In this document: positions 36,129-45,179 of the stretch, piece by piece
Numbering within the stretch: the first letter of the stretch is position 1
Layout of the letters: each line of letters opens with the position of its first letter
Assembly (NCBI RefSeq): GCF_007856155.1
Contig: NZ_CP042266.1
Coordinates: forward strand, 186,001-250,000
Direction: 5' to 3'
Length of the DNA stretch: 64,000 nucleotides
Source of the DNA: Streptomyces qinzhouensis
Lineage (GTDB): Bacteria > Actinomycetota > Actinomycetes > Streptomycetales > Streptomycetaceae
The notes under the pieces: model-generated
What the model was told of the DNA's origin: nothing
Seen by the model: only the letters and a program-made list of their open reading frames with translations
Databases searched by the model: none
Translations under genes and position numbers: made by a program

Positions 36129-37673
36129 GTGACCATACGAACGATGCTGTACGCGGCGGCCGCGCCGCTGCTCGCCTTCCCCCTGGCCCTGCCGGCCGGC
36201 GCCACCGCCGCCGCGGCTTCCGCTCCCGCTACCGCTCCGCTCGCCGTACCGGCCGGGACCTACGGTGAACTGACGCCCGAGGGCGCTTTCACCGCGCCGC
36301 CCGCGGCCGGGCTGTGGTGGTCCTCCACCGGCCGTCCCACCTCCTTCGGACCGGGAGCGCTGACCACCTCCGTCGGCACCGACAAGCCTCGGGTGTGGGA
36401 CGCGATGGTGGGGCGCAACAACATCCGGCTGAGGGCCGGCGCTCTGTACACACTGTCGTTCGACGCCGCCGCGTCCCGGGCCGCGGACATCCGGGTCACC
36501 GTCCAGGAGAACTCCGGGGCCTACACGGCGCCGCTGAACCGGACGGTGACCCTGGGGCCCGGAACCGTACGCCACCAGTGGACCTTCCGTTCCTCCGTGT
36601 CGACGCCGACCGGGCAGATCACCTTCCAGGTCGGCGGCAGGACCGCGGAAACCGGCTTCACCTTCGACAATGTCTCCCTCACCACGTCGACGCCGCGCGA
36701 GGGCTTCTACACCGACCCGGACAGCACGGCCCGGCGGTGGGTGGACGGCGATACGACGGGACATCCCCGCAAGGCCGAGATCCGGTCGAAGATCGCCGAC
36801 CACACCACGGTGAAGTGGTTCGGCAACTGGTCCGGGGCGACCGACGCCGAGGTGGAGGCGGCTGTGGACCGCTATGTCACGGCGGCGGCCGCCGCGGGGC
36901 AGATCCCGACCCTGGTGACGTACAACGTCCCGGGCCGTGACTGCGGCGGCGCTTCGGCCGATCCGTCGGTGCCGGGGACCGCGCAGGCGTACAAGAACTG
37001 GATCGCCGCCTTCGGCCGCGGAATCGCGGGGCGTCCCGCGATCGTCGTGCTCGAACCGGACGCGATCGCCCAGGCCGACCGGGACTACCGCAAGCACGAC
37101 GGTACGCCCTGTCTGACCGAGACCCAGCGCACCGCCCGCTTCGACATGCTCTCCTACGCCGCCGGGCAGTTGGACGCGCAGGGCCCGCTGGTGCGGGCCT
37201 ACCTCGACGCGGGCAACGCGCGGTGGATCCTCGGCGAGGGGCTGGCCGACACCGGGCCGATGGGGCTGACCGAGATGGTGGACATGCTGGGCAGGTCGGG
37301 GCTGGCCCTCGCCGACGGGGTCGCGATCAACGTGGCCAATTTCCAGACGAACGCCGACTCGGACAACTACGGGAGCAGACTGGCCGCCCGTGCCCTGCAG
37401 ACCCTCGGCATCACCACCACCTGGGTGGTGGACACCGGGCGCAACGGCACCGCGCAGCCGACCGCGCCGGGTGATTTCTGCAATCCGCGCGGCCGTACCC
37501 TGGGGCTGACGTCGCGTCAGGGCGACGGCGGCGCCGCGGCGTACTACCTGTGGATCAAGAACCCGGGCGATTCGGACGGGCGGCGGGAAGAGGATCCCCG
37601 CTGCGAGGCAGGAGTTCCCAAGGCCGGGCACTTCTCCCCCGAGCTGGCGCTGCGGCTGATCGACGGCGGCTGA
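36129..37673 (+). CDS. Secreted glycoside hydrolase family 6 (cellulase-type) with N-terminal CBM-like domain
   Basis: 514 aa. The signal peptide (MLYAAAAPLLAFPLALPAGATA) directs secretion. Residues about 40-185 form a beta-sandwich like CBM4/9 (YTLSFDAAASRAADIRVTV ... TGFTFDNVSL). The GH6 catalytic domain follows from about 190. VVLEPDAIAQ carries the catalytic Asp, with YLDAGNARW, VANFQT, VVDTGRNG, DFCNPRGRTLG and YLWIKNPGDSDG in family order. Inverting beta-1,4-glucan cleavage is expected, as an endoglucanase or cellobiohydrolase. The start is GTG 36129 or ATG 36144. The frame is open further upstream, but that part has no signal-peptide logic. Confidence 0.92.
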   Translation: MTIRTMLYAAAAPLLAFPLALPAGATAAAASAPATAPLAVPAGTYGELTPEGAFTAPPAAGLWWSSTGRPTSFGPGALTTSVGTDKPRVWDAMVGRNNIRLRAGALYTLSFDAAASRAADIRVTVQENSGAYTAPLNRTVTLGPGTVRHQWTFRSSVSTPTGQITFQVGGRTAETGFTFDNVSLTTSTPREGFYTDPDSTARRWVDGDTTGHPRKAEIRSKIADHTTVKWFGNWSGATDAEVEAAVDRYVTAAAAAGQIPTLVTYNVPGRDCGGASADPSVPGTAQAYKNWIAAFGRGIAGRPAIVVLEPDAIAQADRDYRKHDGTPCLTETQRTARFDMLSYAAGQLDAQGPLVRAYLDAGNARWILGEGLADTGPMGLTEMVDMLGRSGLALADGVAINVANFQTNADSDNYGSRLAARALQTLGITTTWVVDTGRNGTAQPTAPGDFCNPRGRTLGLTSRQGDGGAAAYYLWIKNPGDSDGRREEDPRCEAGVPKAGHFSPELALRLIDGG

Positions 37674-37685
37674 CCCCGGTCCGGA

Positions 37686-37729
37686 GCGCTCGTGGTACGG
37701 CCGGCCGGCTCCGGCCGTACCACGAGCGC
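37686..37729. terminator. Bidirectional terminator hairpin
   Basis: 19-bp perfect arms (37686-37704 and 37711-37729) with a 6-base CCGGCT loop, between the converging GH6 and aldo/keto reductase genes. Confidence 0.85.
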
Positions 37730-37734
37730 GGGGG

Positions 37735-38721
37735 TCAGTGGGCGCCGTCGAGACGGGCCCGCTGTTCCTCGGAGAGTTCCAGGTCGACCGCGGCCAGGCT
37801 CTCGTCGAGCTGGGCCACCGATGAGGCGCCGACCAGCGGGATCACCGGGATCTCGCCGCCGATGAGCCAGGCGAGGACGACCTGGTTGCGGGTGGCGCCG
37901 GTCTCCTTGGCCACCTCGTCCAGGACGGCGAGCCGGACCGGGGTCCCGGCATGGTCGAAGTCCTCGCCGAAGGGGCGGTTCTCCTGGGTGTAGGCGCCGC
38001 CGAGGAGCGGGGTGTAGGCGACCATGGCCAGCCGCGGTTCCTCCCGGAGGTAGGTGAGGAGGTCACCGCCGACGACACCGACGGGGCCCTCCTGGTGGGT
38101 CGCGTCGGGCCGGTCGGTGCGGCGGCGCAGATAGCTGTGGCTGTACTGGAGGACCTCGTAGCCGGGCAGTCCGGCGGCCGCGGCGATGGCACGGGACCGT
38201 TCGACCTGCCAGGCCCAGTGGTTGCTGACACCGAGGAGGCCGACCGTGCCGTCCGCGACGACGGCGGCGAATCCCTCGACGGTCTCGGCGAGCGGGGTCG
38301 CCCGGTCCCGGACATGGGCGTAGAGCAGGGGCAGCCGGTCCATGCCGAGGCGTTCACGGCTCTGCTCGGAGGCGATACGGATGTTCCGCGCGGAGAGTCC
38401 GTCGCCGTTCTCGATCCAGCCCGTGCCGGGGGCCAGGGGGCGGGCGCCCAGCTTGGTGGCGATGGTGATCTCGTCGCCGATGCCCCGGCTGCGGCGCCAG
38501 CGGCCGAGGACTTCCTCACTGGCGCCGCCCTGGCTGTCGTCCAGCCAGTACGCGTAGGTGTTGGCGGTGTCGACGAAGGTGCCGCCCGCCTCGGTGTAGC
38601 GGTCGAGGATGGCGTACGCCGTCTCCTCGTCGGTGCGGGTGCCGAAGAGCATCGCGCCCAGGCTGAGCACGCTCACCGTGCGGCTGGTGGCCGGGTCGCT
38701 GCCGATCTGACGGTACTTCAT
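37735..38721 (-). CDS. Aldo/keto reductase
   Basis: 328-aa NADPH-dependent carbonyl reductase with a TIM barrel. Visible are LSLGAMLFG (first strand), FVDTANTYAYW (catalytic Asp and Tyr), TKLGARPL (catalytic Lys) and the barrel segment LLYAHVRD with the active-site His. VGLLGVSNHWAWQV and IPLVGASSVAQLDESL (NADPH phosphate-binding) follow. ATG 38721 has GAGGGGG 5 nt upstream. Single gene, terminating at the shared hairpin. Substrate unknown. Confidence 0.92.
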   Translation of the reverse strand: MKYRQIGSDPATSRTVSVLSLGAMLFGTRTDEETAYAILDRYTEAGGTFVDTANTYAYWLDDSQGGASEEVLGRWRRSRGIGDEITIATKLGARPLAPGTGWIENGDGLSARNIRIASEQSRERLGMDRLPLLYAHVRDRATPLAETVEGFAAVVADGTVGLLGVSNHWAWQVERSRAIAAAAGLPGYEVLQYSHSYLRRRTDRPDATHQEGPVGVVGGDLLTYLREEPRLAMVAYTPLLGGAYTQENRPFGEDFDHAGTPVRLAVLDEVAKETGATRNQVVLAWLIGGEIPVIPLVGASSVAQLDESLAAVDLELSEEQRARLDGAH

Positions 38722-38832
38722 GGGTCCCCCTCGGGTGCGCCGGGTCGTCGGCCCGTCCATTTCCCGGGCCTGTCGAGGAGCATTCCGGTTGGAGTGCGCT
38801 GCAAGTCAAGCGGCGGTCCGGCGCCCGGCCGG

Positions 38833-39174
38833 TCAGTCCTCTTCGGGTTCGGCGTGGGCGGCCATGATGTCGGTCTCGTACTGGTCGACGACCTGTTCGG
38901 CGGTCCGGCCGGTGTAGCGCGCGACCTCGTCGACGGTGGCGACGGCCCAGTTGGCGAGTGAGAGCGCGAAGGCGAGCACGGCGTCGGGTCCCTGGGTGCG
39001 CCGGACGCCGAGGAGGAAGGCGAGGTTCAGATAGGGCACGAGTTCCGGCGGCTGTTCGGTGTTCTGCCGTACGAGGGCGATGGTCGTCCGGGTCGCCTCC
39101 GCGCGCAGCGGCAGCAGCCGCTCGCGCTCGGCCTGGACCTCGGCGGCCATCCGCCGGCGCAATTCCCTGTCCAC
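38833..39174 (-). CDS. Conserved-looking small protein of unknown function
   Basis: 113 aa, soluble and mostly helical: an acidic/basic N-terminal helix (DRELRRRMAAEVQAERERLLPLRAEATR), a hydrophobic middle (YLNLAFLLGVRR), and a final helical part (DEVARYTGRTAEQVVDQYETDI). No family is recognised with confidence. GTG 39174 is chosen because GGGGAGG lies 5 nt upstream. Just upstream of the aldo/keto reductase on the same strand, it may be co-transcribed. Confidence 0.65.
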   Translation of the reverse strand: MDRELRRRMAAEVQAERERLLPLRAEATRTTIALVRQNTEQPPELVPYLNLAFLLGVRRTQGPDAVLAFALSLANWAVATVDEVARYTGRTAEQVVDQYETDIMAAHAEPEED

Positions 39175-39354
39175 GCGACCTCCCCGTCCGCGGCGCCTTC
39201 CGCCGGAAGTCACGGTACGGAAGCCGGGCGGGCCGGGGAGGGGAAACGGGTCAGGCGCTACCCGTGGGGCGGGGGCGGGGCCGTATGGATGCCCGGAAGT
39301 GGACTGGTGTTCCGTGCGGCGCCGGGGAAGGGGCGCCGCACGGAGCGCGTGCGG

Positions 39355-40716
39355 TCAGAAGCGGACCGACCAGGTGACCGAGGACTTCATGGTGGCGGCG
39401 ATCCTGGGGTCACGGACCGACGGGGTGCGGTCTTCGGCGGTGACGGTGAGCTGGTGGACGCGCCGGTCGAGCAGGCGCGCGGCGAGATGGGCGACCTTCA
39501 CCTTCGTACGGCCCTCGAAGCGGGGCAGTTCCTTGCCGTCGAGGTACCAGCGGAGCCTCAGCTGCCGGCCGTCGGCACCGGTGAGCTTCACCGGGGCGGC
39601 CTCGGCGCTGTGGCGCAGCCGCAGGACCCGGTCGGTGGGGGTGACGGCGGTGACCGGCTTGGCGTGGCGGTAGAAGCCCGCGATCATCGCCTCGGTGCCG
39701 GGCAGGTTGAAGGGCTTGTCGACGGAGCGCATCATCGAGTTCTCGGTGGGCCGGTTGAGGCCCTTCACGAAGTATCCACCGCCTTCGTAGGCGCCGACGG
39801 TGCCGCCGTCGGGCGAGGTCTCGCCGAGCCAGCGGTACCACTTGACGCGCTGCTGCCCGATGGCGGCCGCCGGGAGCGTGGAGATGTTGACATCGGCGGG
39901 CTCGGGGCCGGTGTACTGCTCGTAGCCCGGGTAGCCGGGGTAGAAGTACTCGTCGGCGAGCTTGCCGAGGGAGTGTCCGGTCTCGTGGATGGCGACCTGG
40001 CCGGACTTGGGGTTGCCCGCGGAGGCGGTCGCGATGCCCTCGTAGCCGAGGCTCTGGCTGGGCTCGTTGTATCCCGCGCCGCCGTACTTGGCGCTGTTGG
40101 CGAGGACGATGACCAGGTCGGCTTCGGGTGCCTTGGCGGCATAGCGGTCGACCTTGGCCTGGTCGACGCAGAGCAGTCGCTCGATGTCGCCGCACCAGAA
40201 GTAGGAGCCGAGGGCGGTATCGCGGACGGTGGCGCGGTCCGGGTCACCGGTGACCCCGGACTCGTTGGAGACGGCGTCGACGGCCCAGACGTTGAAGAGT
40301 CCGCGGTAGGTCGTGTACGGCTCGACGGCGGCGGTCTGGTCCCAGATGGCGCGGGCGTCGGTCTGGAAGCGGGGCAGTTCGGCCGCGGTGTAGCCGTCGC
40401 CGATGACCACGATGTCGAGCCGGTCGGCGGTGGTGCCGTCGCCGGTGAGCCGGGTGACCCGGCCGTCCTCGGCGGCTTCGGCCGCCGACAGCTTGGGGCG
40501 GGGCCGGTCCCGGCCGGCGGCCGGGACGAGGGTGTGGCCGGAGCCGGCGGCGGTGCCGGTCTCCGGGCCGGGTATCTCGACCTCGACCCGCGGCGGTACG
40601 GTCGGTCCCGCGGTCGCCGGATCGGCGATCGCGCCGGGCGCGACGACGAGGGCGGCGGTGACGACGGCGGCGGCGCCGGCCGCGGTCAAGGCTCCGCGTC
40701 GGATGAACGAGGGCAT
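39355..40716 (-). CDS. Secreted M64-family zinc metalloprotease (IgA-peptidase type)
   Basis: 453 aa. A Sec signal (GALTAAGAAAVVTAALVVAPGAIA) is followed by a pro-like segment to about 85 and then the catalytic domain beginning DIVVIGDGYTAAE, a family hallmark. HETGH at 244-248 in HETGHSLGKLADEY is the extended zinc site (HExxHSxGxLxDEY). A C-terminal beta-sandwich-like domain follows. ATG 40716 has GGGGAGGGG 8 nt upstream. It is divergent from an XRE-TPR regulator across an AT-rich region with phased TTAA motifs, which suggests control by that regulator. The natural substrate is unknown and need not be IgA. Confidence 0.9.
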   Translation of the reverse strand: MPSFIRRGALTAAGAAAVVTAALVVAPGAIADPATAGPTVPPRVEVEIPGPETGTAAGSGHTLVPAAGRDRPRPKLSAAEAAEDGRVTRLTGDGTTADRLDIVVIGDGYTAAELPRFQTDARAIWDQTAAVEPYTTYRGLFNVWAVDAVSNESGVTGDPDRATVRDTALGSYFWCGDIERLLCVDQAKVDRYAAKAPEADLVIVLANSAKYGGAGYNEPSQSLGYEGIATASAGNPKSGQVAIHETGHSLGKLADEYFYPGYPGYEQYTGPEPADVNISTLPAAAIGQQRVKWYRWLGETSPDGGTVGAYEGGGYFVKGLNRPTENSMMRSVDKPFNLPGTEAMIAGFYRHAKPVTAVTPTDRVLRLRHSAEAAPVKLTGADGRQLRLRWYLDGKELPRFEGRTKVKVAHLAARLLDRRVHQLTVTAEDRTPSVRDPRIAATMKSSVTWSVRF

Positions 40717-40882
40717 ACGGGGTCCCCTCCCCTGAGGCGATACAAGTCGAGTTAAACAAGGAATTAAGTCTGCTTAACAGCGTGCTTAAGCTAGGGGTCC
40801 CGGCCCCGACTGCGCAATGGTCGATCGAGCGTCGATACTGGTGGTCCGAGTCAACACGGGGGTCTGGGTGCAGGGGGATTCC
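40717..40882. promoter_or_regulatory. Divergent promoter region with four phased TTAA motifs
   Basis: TTAA at 40752, 40764, 40774 and 40786 recur every 10-12 bp. TTAAG-TCTG-CTTAA (40764-40777) is a dyad and CTTAAG (40785-40790) a palindrome. This AT-rich patch stands out in the GC-rich surroundings, between the M64 protease and XRE-TPR genes. Confidence 0.55.
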
Positions 40883-42226
40883 ATGGACGAACAAGAGGCC
40901 GGAATCGGCCGCCGGGTGCAACGGCTGCGCAAACAGCTGGGTATGACGCAGCGTCAGCTCGCCGAACCGTCGTACACCCCCGCCTATATCTCCATCGTCG
41001 AGTCCGGGCGGGTCCGGCCCTCGGAGGCGGCGCTGAGGTTTCTCGCCGGACGGCTCAACACCTCGGTCGAGGAGCTGACGACCGGGCGGCCGGCCCGGCT
41101 CGCCACCGAACTGCGGCTCGCCCTCACCGACGCCCAGCGGGAGCTGGCCACCGGCTCCGCAGTGGACGCCGCCGGTGCCTTCGAGCGGGTGGCGGCCGAC
41201 GCGGCTCGGCTCGATCTCGGGCCCGAGCAGGCGGAGGCCGCCCTCGGGCTCGGGGACTGTGCCCTGGAGACCGGGGACCTGGACCGGGCCCTCGCGCAGT
41301 TCGAGGAGGCGGAACGGCTGCTGGCCGACGCCCCGCTGCCCCGGCGGGCGCGGGCGGTGCGCGGACGGGCGGTGGCCCATCTGCTCACCGGTGAACTGCG
41401 GTACGCCTGCTATCTGCTGGAATCGGCCATCGAGGAGCTGAGCACCAGCGGCCTCGCCGATCCGGAGGCACTGGTGCTGTTGTACGCGGCCGTCATCGGG
41501 CCGTACATCGACATGGGGGCGCATGCCCGGGCGGCGCATGCGGCCGAACTCGCCCTGTCACTGGCACCGCGGGTCAGCGATCCGGCGCTGGTGGCCGGAA
41601 TGCACCGGCAGGTGGCCCGTACCTTCCTCGCCGAGGGCCGGATCGCGGACGCCGATGCCTCACTGGCCAAGGCCCAGGCCATATACCGTCAGCTCAGACT
41701 GGGCACCGATCTCGCCCACTGCCACTGGATGCGCGGCTATGTCCATGCCCAGGGCGGGGAACTCGCCCTGGCCGAGACGGAGCTGCGGACCGCCCGGGAC
41801 ATGCTCAGCGCCCGGCGCGCCGAGCTGTTCACCGCGCAGGTGGAGGTGGAGCTGGCGGATGTACTGCGCCGTATGGGCCGCTACGACCAGGCGGCGGAGG
41901 TCGCCGGTACCCTGCTGCGGCTGGACGACCGCCACGGCGCGGTGCACGCGGGCGGGGCGCACCGGCTGCTCGGGCTGATCTCCGAGGAGCGCGGCGAGAC
42001 GGAGGCGGCGGAGGAGCACTATGTGAAGGCGCTCGCGCTGCTGGAGCGCAGCGGTGCGAGCGGTGATCTGGCGGACCTCTGCCGGCTGCTCGGCGATCTG
42101 CTGCGGCGGGCCGGGCGGGTGGAGGCGGCGATGGACGCGTACCGCACCGGTCTGGGGTACCGGGCCACGCCCGGGACGACGACGCTGGGACCGCCGCCCG
42201 CCGCTCCCCCGCGCCCCGAGGAGTGA
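40883..42226 (+). CDS. XRE-family regulator with tetratricopeptide repeats
   Basis: 447 aa. The N-terminal helix-turn-helix (RVQRLRKQLGMTQRQLAEPSYTPAYISIVESGRVRPS, residues about 10-45) is XRE-type. The rest, about 75-430, is a ladder of TPR-like helical pairs (for example AALGLGDCALETGDLDRALAQFEEAERL and HRLLGLISEERGETEAAEEHYVKALAL), the architecture of sensors that bind peptides or partners. ATG 40883 has AGGGGGA 6 nt upstream. An earlier in-frame GTG is less likely. It is divergent from the M64 protease and probably regulates it and itself. The ligand is unknown. Confidence 0.88.
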   Translation: MDEQEAGIGRRVQRLRKQLGMTQRQLAEPSYTPAYISIVESGRVRPSEAALRFLAGRLNTSVEELTTGRPARLATELRLALTDAQRELATGSAVDAAGAFERVAADAARLDLGPEQAEAALGLGDCALETGDLDRALAQFEEAERLLADAPLPRRARAVRGRAVAHLLTGELRYACYLLESAIEELSTSGLADPEALVLLYAAVIGPYIDMGAHARAAHAAELALSLAPRVSDPALVAGMHRQVARTFLAEGRIADADASLAKAQAIYRQLRLGTDLAHCHWMRGYVHAQGGELALAETELRTARDMLSARRAELFTAQVEVELADVLRRMGRYDQAAEVAGTLLRLDDRHGAVHAGGAHRLLGLISEERGETEAAEEHYVKALALLERSGASGDLADLCRLLGDLLRRAGRVEAAMDAYRTGLGYRATPGTTTLGPPPAAPPRPEE

Positions 42227-42256
42227 GGGCGCGGGGGCACGGTGCGGGGCGGCGGT

Positions 42257-43372
42257 TCAGGTACGGGCGCGGTTCAGGGACGGCAGCAGGCGCAGGGCGT
42301 TGTCCCGGTTGACGCGCCGCCGCTGGAGCGGGGTGAGCCCGCTCCAGCGGTCGAGGGCGGGCACGGCGACGCCGGTGATGGTGTCGGCGGGGGAGGCCGG
42401 CCAGTCGCTGCCGTACAGGATGCGGGTGGGGTCGGCGGTGGCCAGCAGGGCGGCCGCGGCGGCCTCGCCCAGCGGGGCCGCGGTGTCGTAGTAGAAGCGG
42501 TGCAGATAGTCCCGTACCCGCGCGGCATCCACCTTCGGCGTCAGGAAGTGGGCGAAGGCCCCCATCCGGTCGGCGATGAAGGGGAGGAAGCCGCCGCCGT
42601 GCGGCAGGATGAAGGACAGATTCGGATAGCGGTCGAGAGTGCCGTTGACGATGAGATTGACGGCGGCGCGGGTGGTGTCGAGGGGGAAGTCGCAGTAGAA
42701 CGCGGGCACTCCCGGGACGGCGGGCCGGGCGGGGTCGGTGCCGGGCAGTTCGTGCGGATGGGTGTTGATGACCGCCGAGCGTTCGTTCAGTTCGGCGAGG
42801 AGCCGGTCGTGCGAGGGGTCGCCGAGATACACGCCGCGGGTGTTGGCGCGGGTCTGGACGCCGACGGCGCCGAGGTCGTCGAGGCCCCGGGCGATGGACC
42901 GGCGGGAGGCTTCGAGGTCGTCGGGGAAGACGGGCGTGAAGAAGGCGAACCGGCCGGGGTGGGCGGCGGTCAGTCCGGCGACGGCGTCGAGGGCGACGGT
43001 GACGCTCTCCCGGCGCTGGTCGCCGGATTCGAAGCCGCGGACCGGCATGGCGGGGCTCACGACCGCGGTCGCGATACCGGCCCGGTCCATCACGCCGAGG
43101 GTCTCGGTCGCGTCCCACCGGGTCCACCAGGGTAGTTGGGCGGGTGACACCAGCTCCTTCCGTTCGGCCCAGCCGAGCCATTCGGGGGCGGTGTAGTGGT
43201 GGTGGACGTCGATGCGGGCGGCCCGGCCGTCGGCGCCGGGGTGGTCGGGCACGGCGCGTCCCGCGGTGGGGAGGGCGGCGGCCCTGGTGGGGTCGGCGAC
43301 GGTCACCGCCGCGGCGGCGGGGGCCATCAGCAGCAGGCTTCGGCGGCCCACGGCCGGGGGGTCGTATGGCAT
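42257..43372 (-). CDS. Amidohydrolase-2 family protein (ACMSD-like) with a Tat-like leader
   Basis: 371 aa. The N-terminus GRRSLLLMAPAAAAVTVA looks like a twin-arginine signal, so export is possible. The metal-dependent TIM barrel shows IDVHHHYTAPEW (metal His pair), VINTHPHELPG, FILPHGGGFLPF and ILYGSDWPASP (terminal metal Asp), the order seen in ACMSD-like decarboxylases/hydrolases. ATG 43372 has AGGGA 7 nt upstream. It converges on the XRE-TPR gene. The substrate, probably an aromatic acid or lactone, is not known. Confidence 0.87.
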   Translation of the reverse strand: MPYDPPAVGRRSLLLMAPAAAAVTVADPTRAAALPTAGRAVPDHPGADGRAARIDVHHHYTAPEWLGWAERKELVSPAQLPWWTRWDATETLGVMDRAGIATAVVSPAMPVRGFESGDQRRESVTVALDAVAGLTAAHPGRFAFFTPVFPDDLEASRRSIARGLDDLGAVGVQTRANTRGVYLGDPSHDRLLAELNERSAVINTHPHELPGTDPARPAVPGVPAFYCDFPLDTTRAAVNLIVNGTLDRYPNLSFILPHGGGFLPFIADRMGAFAHFLTPKVDAARVRDYLHRFYYDTAAPLGEAAAAALLATADPTRILYGSDWPASPADTITGVAVPALDRWSGLTPLQRRRVNRDNALRLLPSLNRART

Positions 43373-43538
43373 GTCCGTCCCTGGTCGGTGCGGAAGATGG
43401 AGTTCCACTGTGGGCCGGTGGCGGTCGGCGGGCTCCGGGCACACGCCGGTACGGCGGCGGGATCGCCCGAATGCGGGCGGTCCCGGGGCGGTGGGGGCGG
43501 CCGGGCGGGTGACCCGCGAGCGCCGGGCCCGGCAGTGA

Positions 43539-43570
43539 CCGGTCAGGGCGGTGGCCGGTCAGGGCGGTGT
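43539..43570. repeat. 16-bp tandem duplication spanning a stop codon
   Basis: Two copies of CCGGTCAGGGCGGTGG (second copy with T as last base). The TCA in the second copy is the complement of the serine hydrolase stop codon. Confidence 0.8.
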
Positions 43571-44914
43571 GGTGCCCGGGCTCACCGGGCTCACCGGCGC
43601 CGAAGGTGAGGAGGAGGACGGCGACGGGGACGCCGTGCTGTTCCGCTGCTCCTGGGCGGCCCCGGACGGCAGCACGTAGACGTGGTCCGGGCTCACGATC
43701 TCGGTGACGGCCGTGGCGAAGAGGGTGCTCGGCTCGGCCCCGTCGTGAACGATGTCCGTATTGAGGACGATGACCATCGTGGCCTGCGCCTCGGGCAGAT
43801 AGACGGCGACGGTCTCGTATCCGGGCAGGGAGCCGTTGTGCCCGATCCAGCCGTTGCTCGTGAAGACACCGAGACCGTACCCGGTCCCCGGGAAGCCGGT
43901 GTCGGCGAAGTCCAGCCGCTGGGCCTGGGTTTCGGGGGTCAGCAGGGTGCCGGTGGCCAGGGTGCGGGCCCAGCTTCGCAGATCCTCCAGGTCCGAGATC
44001 ATCGCCCCGGCGGCCCAGCCCCAGGAGGGGTTCCAGTCCGTGGCGTCCTCGACCTTTCCGGACGCGGTCTGATCGGTGTAGCCGTGGGCGTGCGGGCTGG
44101 GGAACTCGGCGCCGACCGGGAAGAGGGTGCGGTCGAGCCCCGCCGGGTCCAGGACCTTGTCCTGGACGGAGCGGCCGAGGGGTGCGCCGCCGGCCTTCTC
44201 CACGACCAGACCCAGCAGGATCAGGTTGGTGTTGGAGTAGTCGAAGCGTTCACCGGGCGGGAAGAGCACCGGATGCTTGAACGAGTAGCCGAGGAGTTCC
44301 CGCGGGGTGAAGGGCCGCTCCGGGTCGGACGTCAGGGCCTTGAAGAAGTCCGGGTCCTCGGAATAGTTGAAGAGTCCGCTGCGCATGCCCGCGAGCCGGC
44401 GCAGGGTGATGGTGTCGCCGTTGGGTACCCCGGACACGTACTGCCCGATCGGGTCGTCGAGGCCCACCTTTCCCTCGTCGACGAGTTCGAGGAGGGCGGT
44501 GACGGTGAACGTCTTGGTGAGGCTGCCGATCCGGGTGTAGAGGCCGCTGTCCATGGGGGCGCCGGTGGCCTTGTCGGCGACGCCGAAGGAGCGGACGTAG
44601 CTCCCCTTGCCGGGCGCCCACAGGCCCACCGTCACCCCGGGGACCGAGGTCTCGTCCAGCACCTTGCGGACGGCGTCGTCGAGCTCCGCGGCGACGGATG
44701 CGCCGAGTTCGGGGAAGGCGGCGCTCGGCGAGGGCGACGGCCCCCGGACGGAGCCGTCCCCCGAGCCGACGGAGCCGACGGGGGCGGCGGCGACGGTGGA
44801 CGCGGCCGGTGCGGGGGCGCCGTACGCGAGGCCGGTGGAGGCCGGCAGGACCAGCATCCCGGCCATCGCCGCGCTCACCCAGGCGGTGCGCCGGCGCGAT
44901 GAAGGATGCTTCAC
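43559..44914 (-). CDS. Exported serine hydrolase, class C beta-lactamase/D-Ala-D-Ala carboxypeptidase fold
   Basis: 451 aa. The Sec signal (RRRTAWVSAAMAGMLVLPASTGLA) is followed by an Ala/Ser/Pro-rich spacer to about 75. The catalytic motifs are SLTK at 131-134, YSN at 226-228 and HNG in IGHNGSLPG, the S-x-x-K/Y-x-N/H-x-G set of the penicillin-binding-protein-like family. The tail from about 415 is a Ser/Pro-rich low-complexity segment that could span the wall. Probable DD-carboxypeptidase or esterase in the periplasmic/wall space; a true beta-lactamase activity cannot be inferred. Confidence 0.9.
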   Translation of the reverse strand: MKHPSSRRRTAWVSAAMAGMLVLPASTGLAYGAPAPAASTVAAAPVGSVGSGDGSVRGPSPSPSAAFPELGASVAAELDDAVRKVLDETSVPGVTVGLWAPGKGSYVRSFGVADKATGAPMDSGLYTRIGSLTKTFTVTALLELVDEGKVGLDDPIGQYVSGVPNGDTITLRRLAGMRSGLFNYSEDPDFFKALTSDPERPFTPRELLGYSFKHPVLFPPGERFDYSNTNLILLGLVVEKAGGAPLGRSVQDKVLDPAGLDRTLFPVGAEFPSPHAHGYTDQTASGKVEDATDWNPSWGWAAGAMISDLEDLRSWARTLATGTLLTPETQAQRLDFADTGFPGTGYGLGVFTSNGWIGHNGSLPGYETVAVYLPEAQATMVIVLNTDIVHDGAEPSTLFATAVTEIVSPDHVYVLPSGAAQEQRNSTASPSPSSSSPSAPVSPVSPGTTPP

Positions 44915-45179
44915 GGCGGCCCTCCTCCTGACGGGGACAGGGGTCCGTCCAGGCTAGGCCCGTTCGGGTGAGCCCGCACGGTGGGGCAGGGGGCCGTCCG
45001 GAGCGGGCCGGGGACGGGGGTACGAGGCCGGTGCGGGGCCGCCCGCCCGTGCCGCATACGAGGGACGGAGTCCGGCCGTCCGTGTGCGTGCAATTGCATA
45101 TGGGATTGCATCCGGGTTTCTCTTCGGTGGAGAGTGGACGGGCCGGAACCGGAACACGTGCTCGACGAGGGGCCTCGCA
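44915..45179. promoter_or_regulatory. Upstream region of DUF397 gene with ATTGCA sites
   Basis: TGCAATTGCA (45089-45098) is a perfect palindrome, and a further ATTGCA lies at 45105-45110, 12 bp from the first in direct orientation. It sits 70-90 bp before the DUF397 start. No gene was found in the rest of this interval. Confidence 0.45.
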
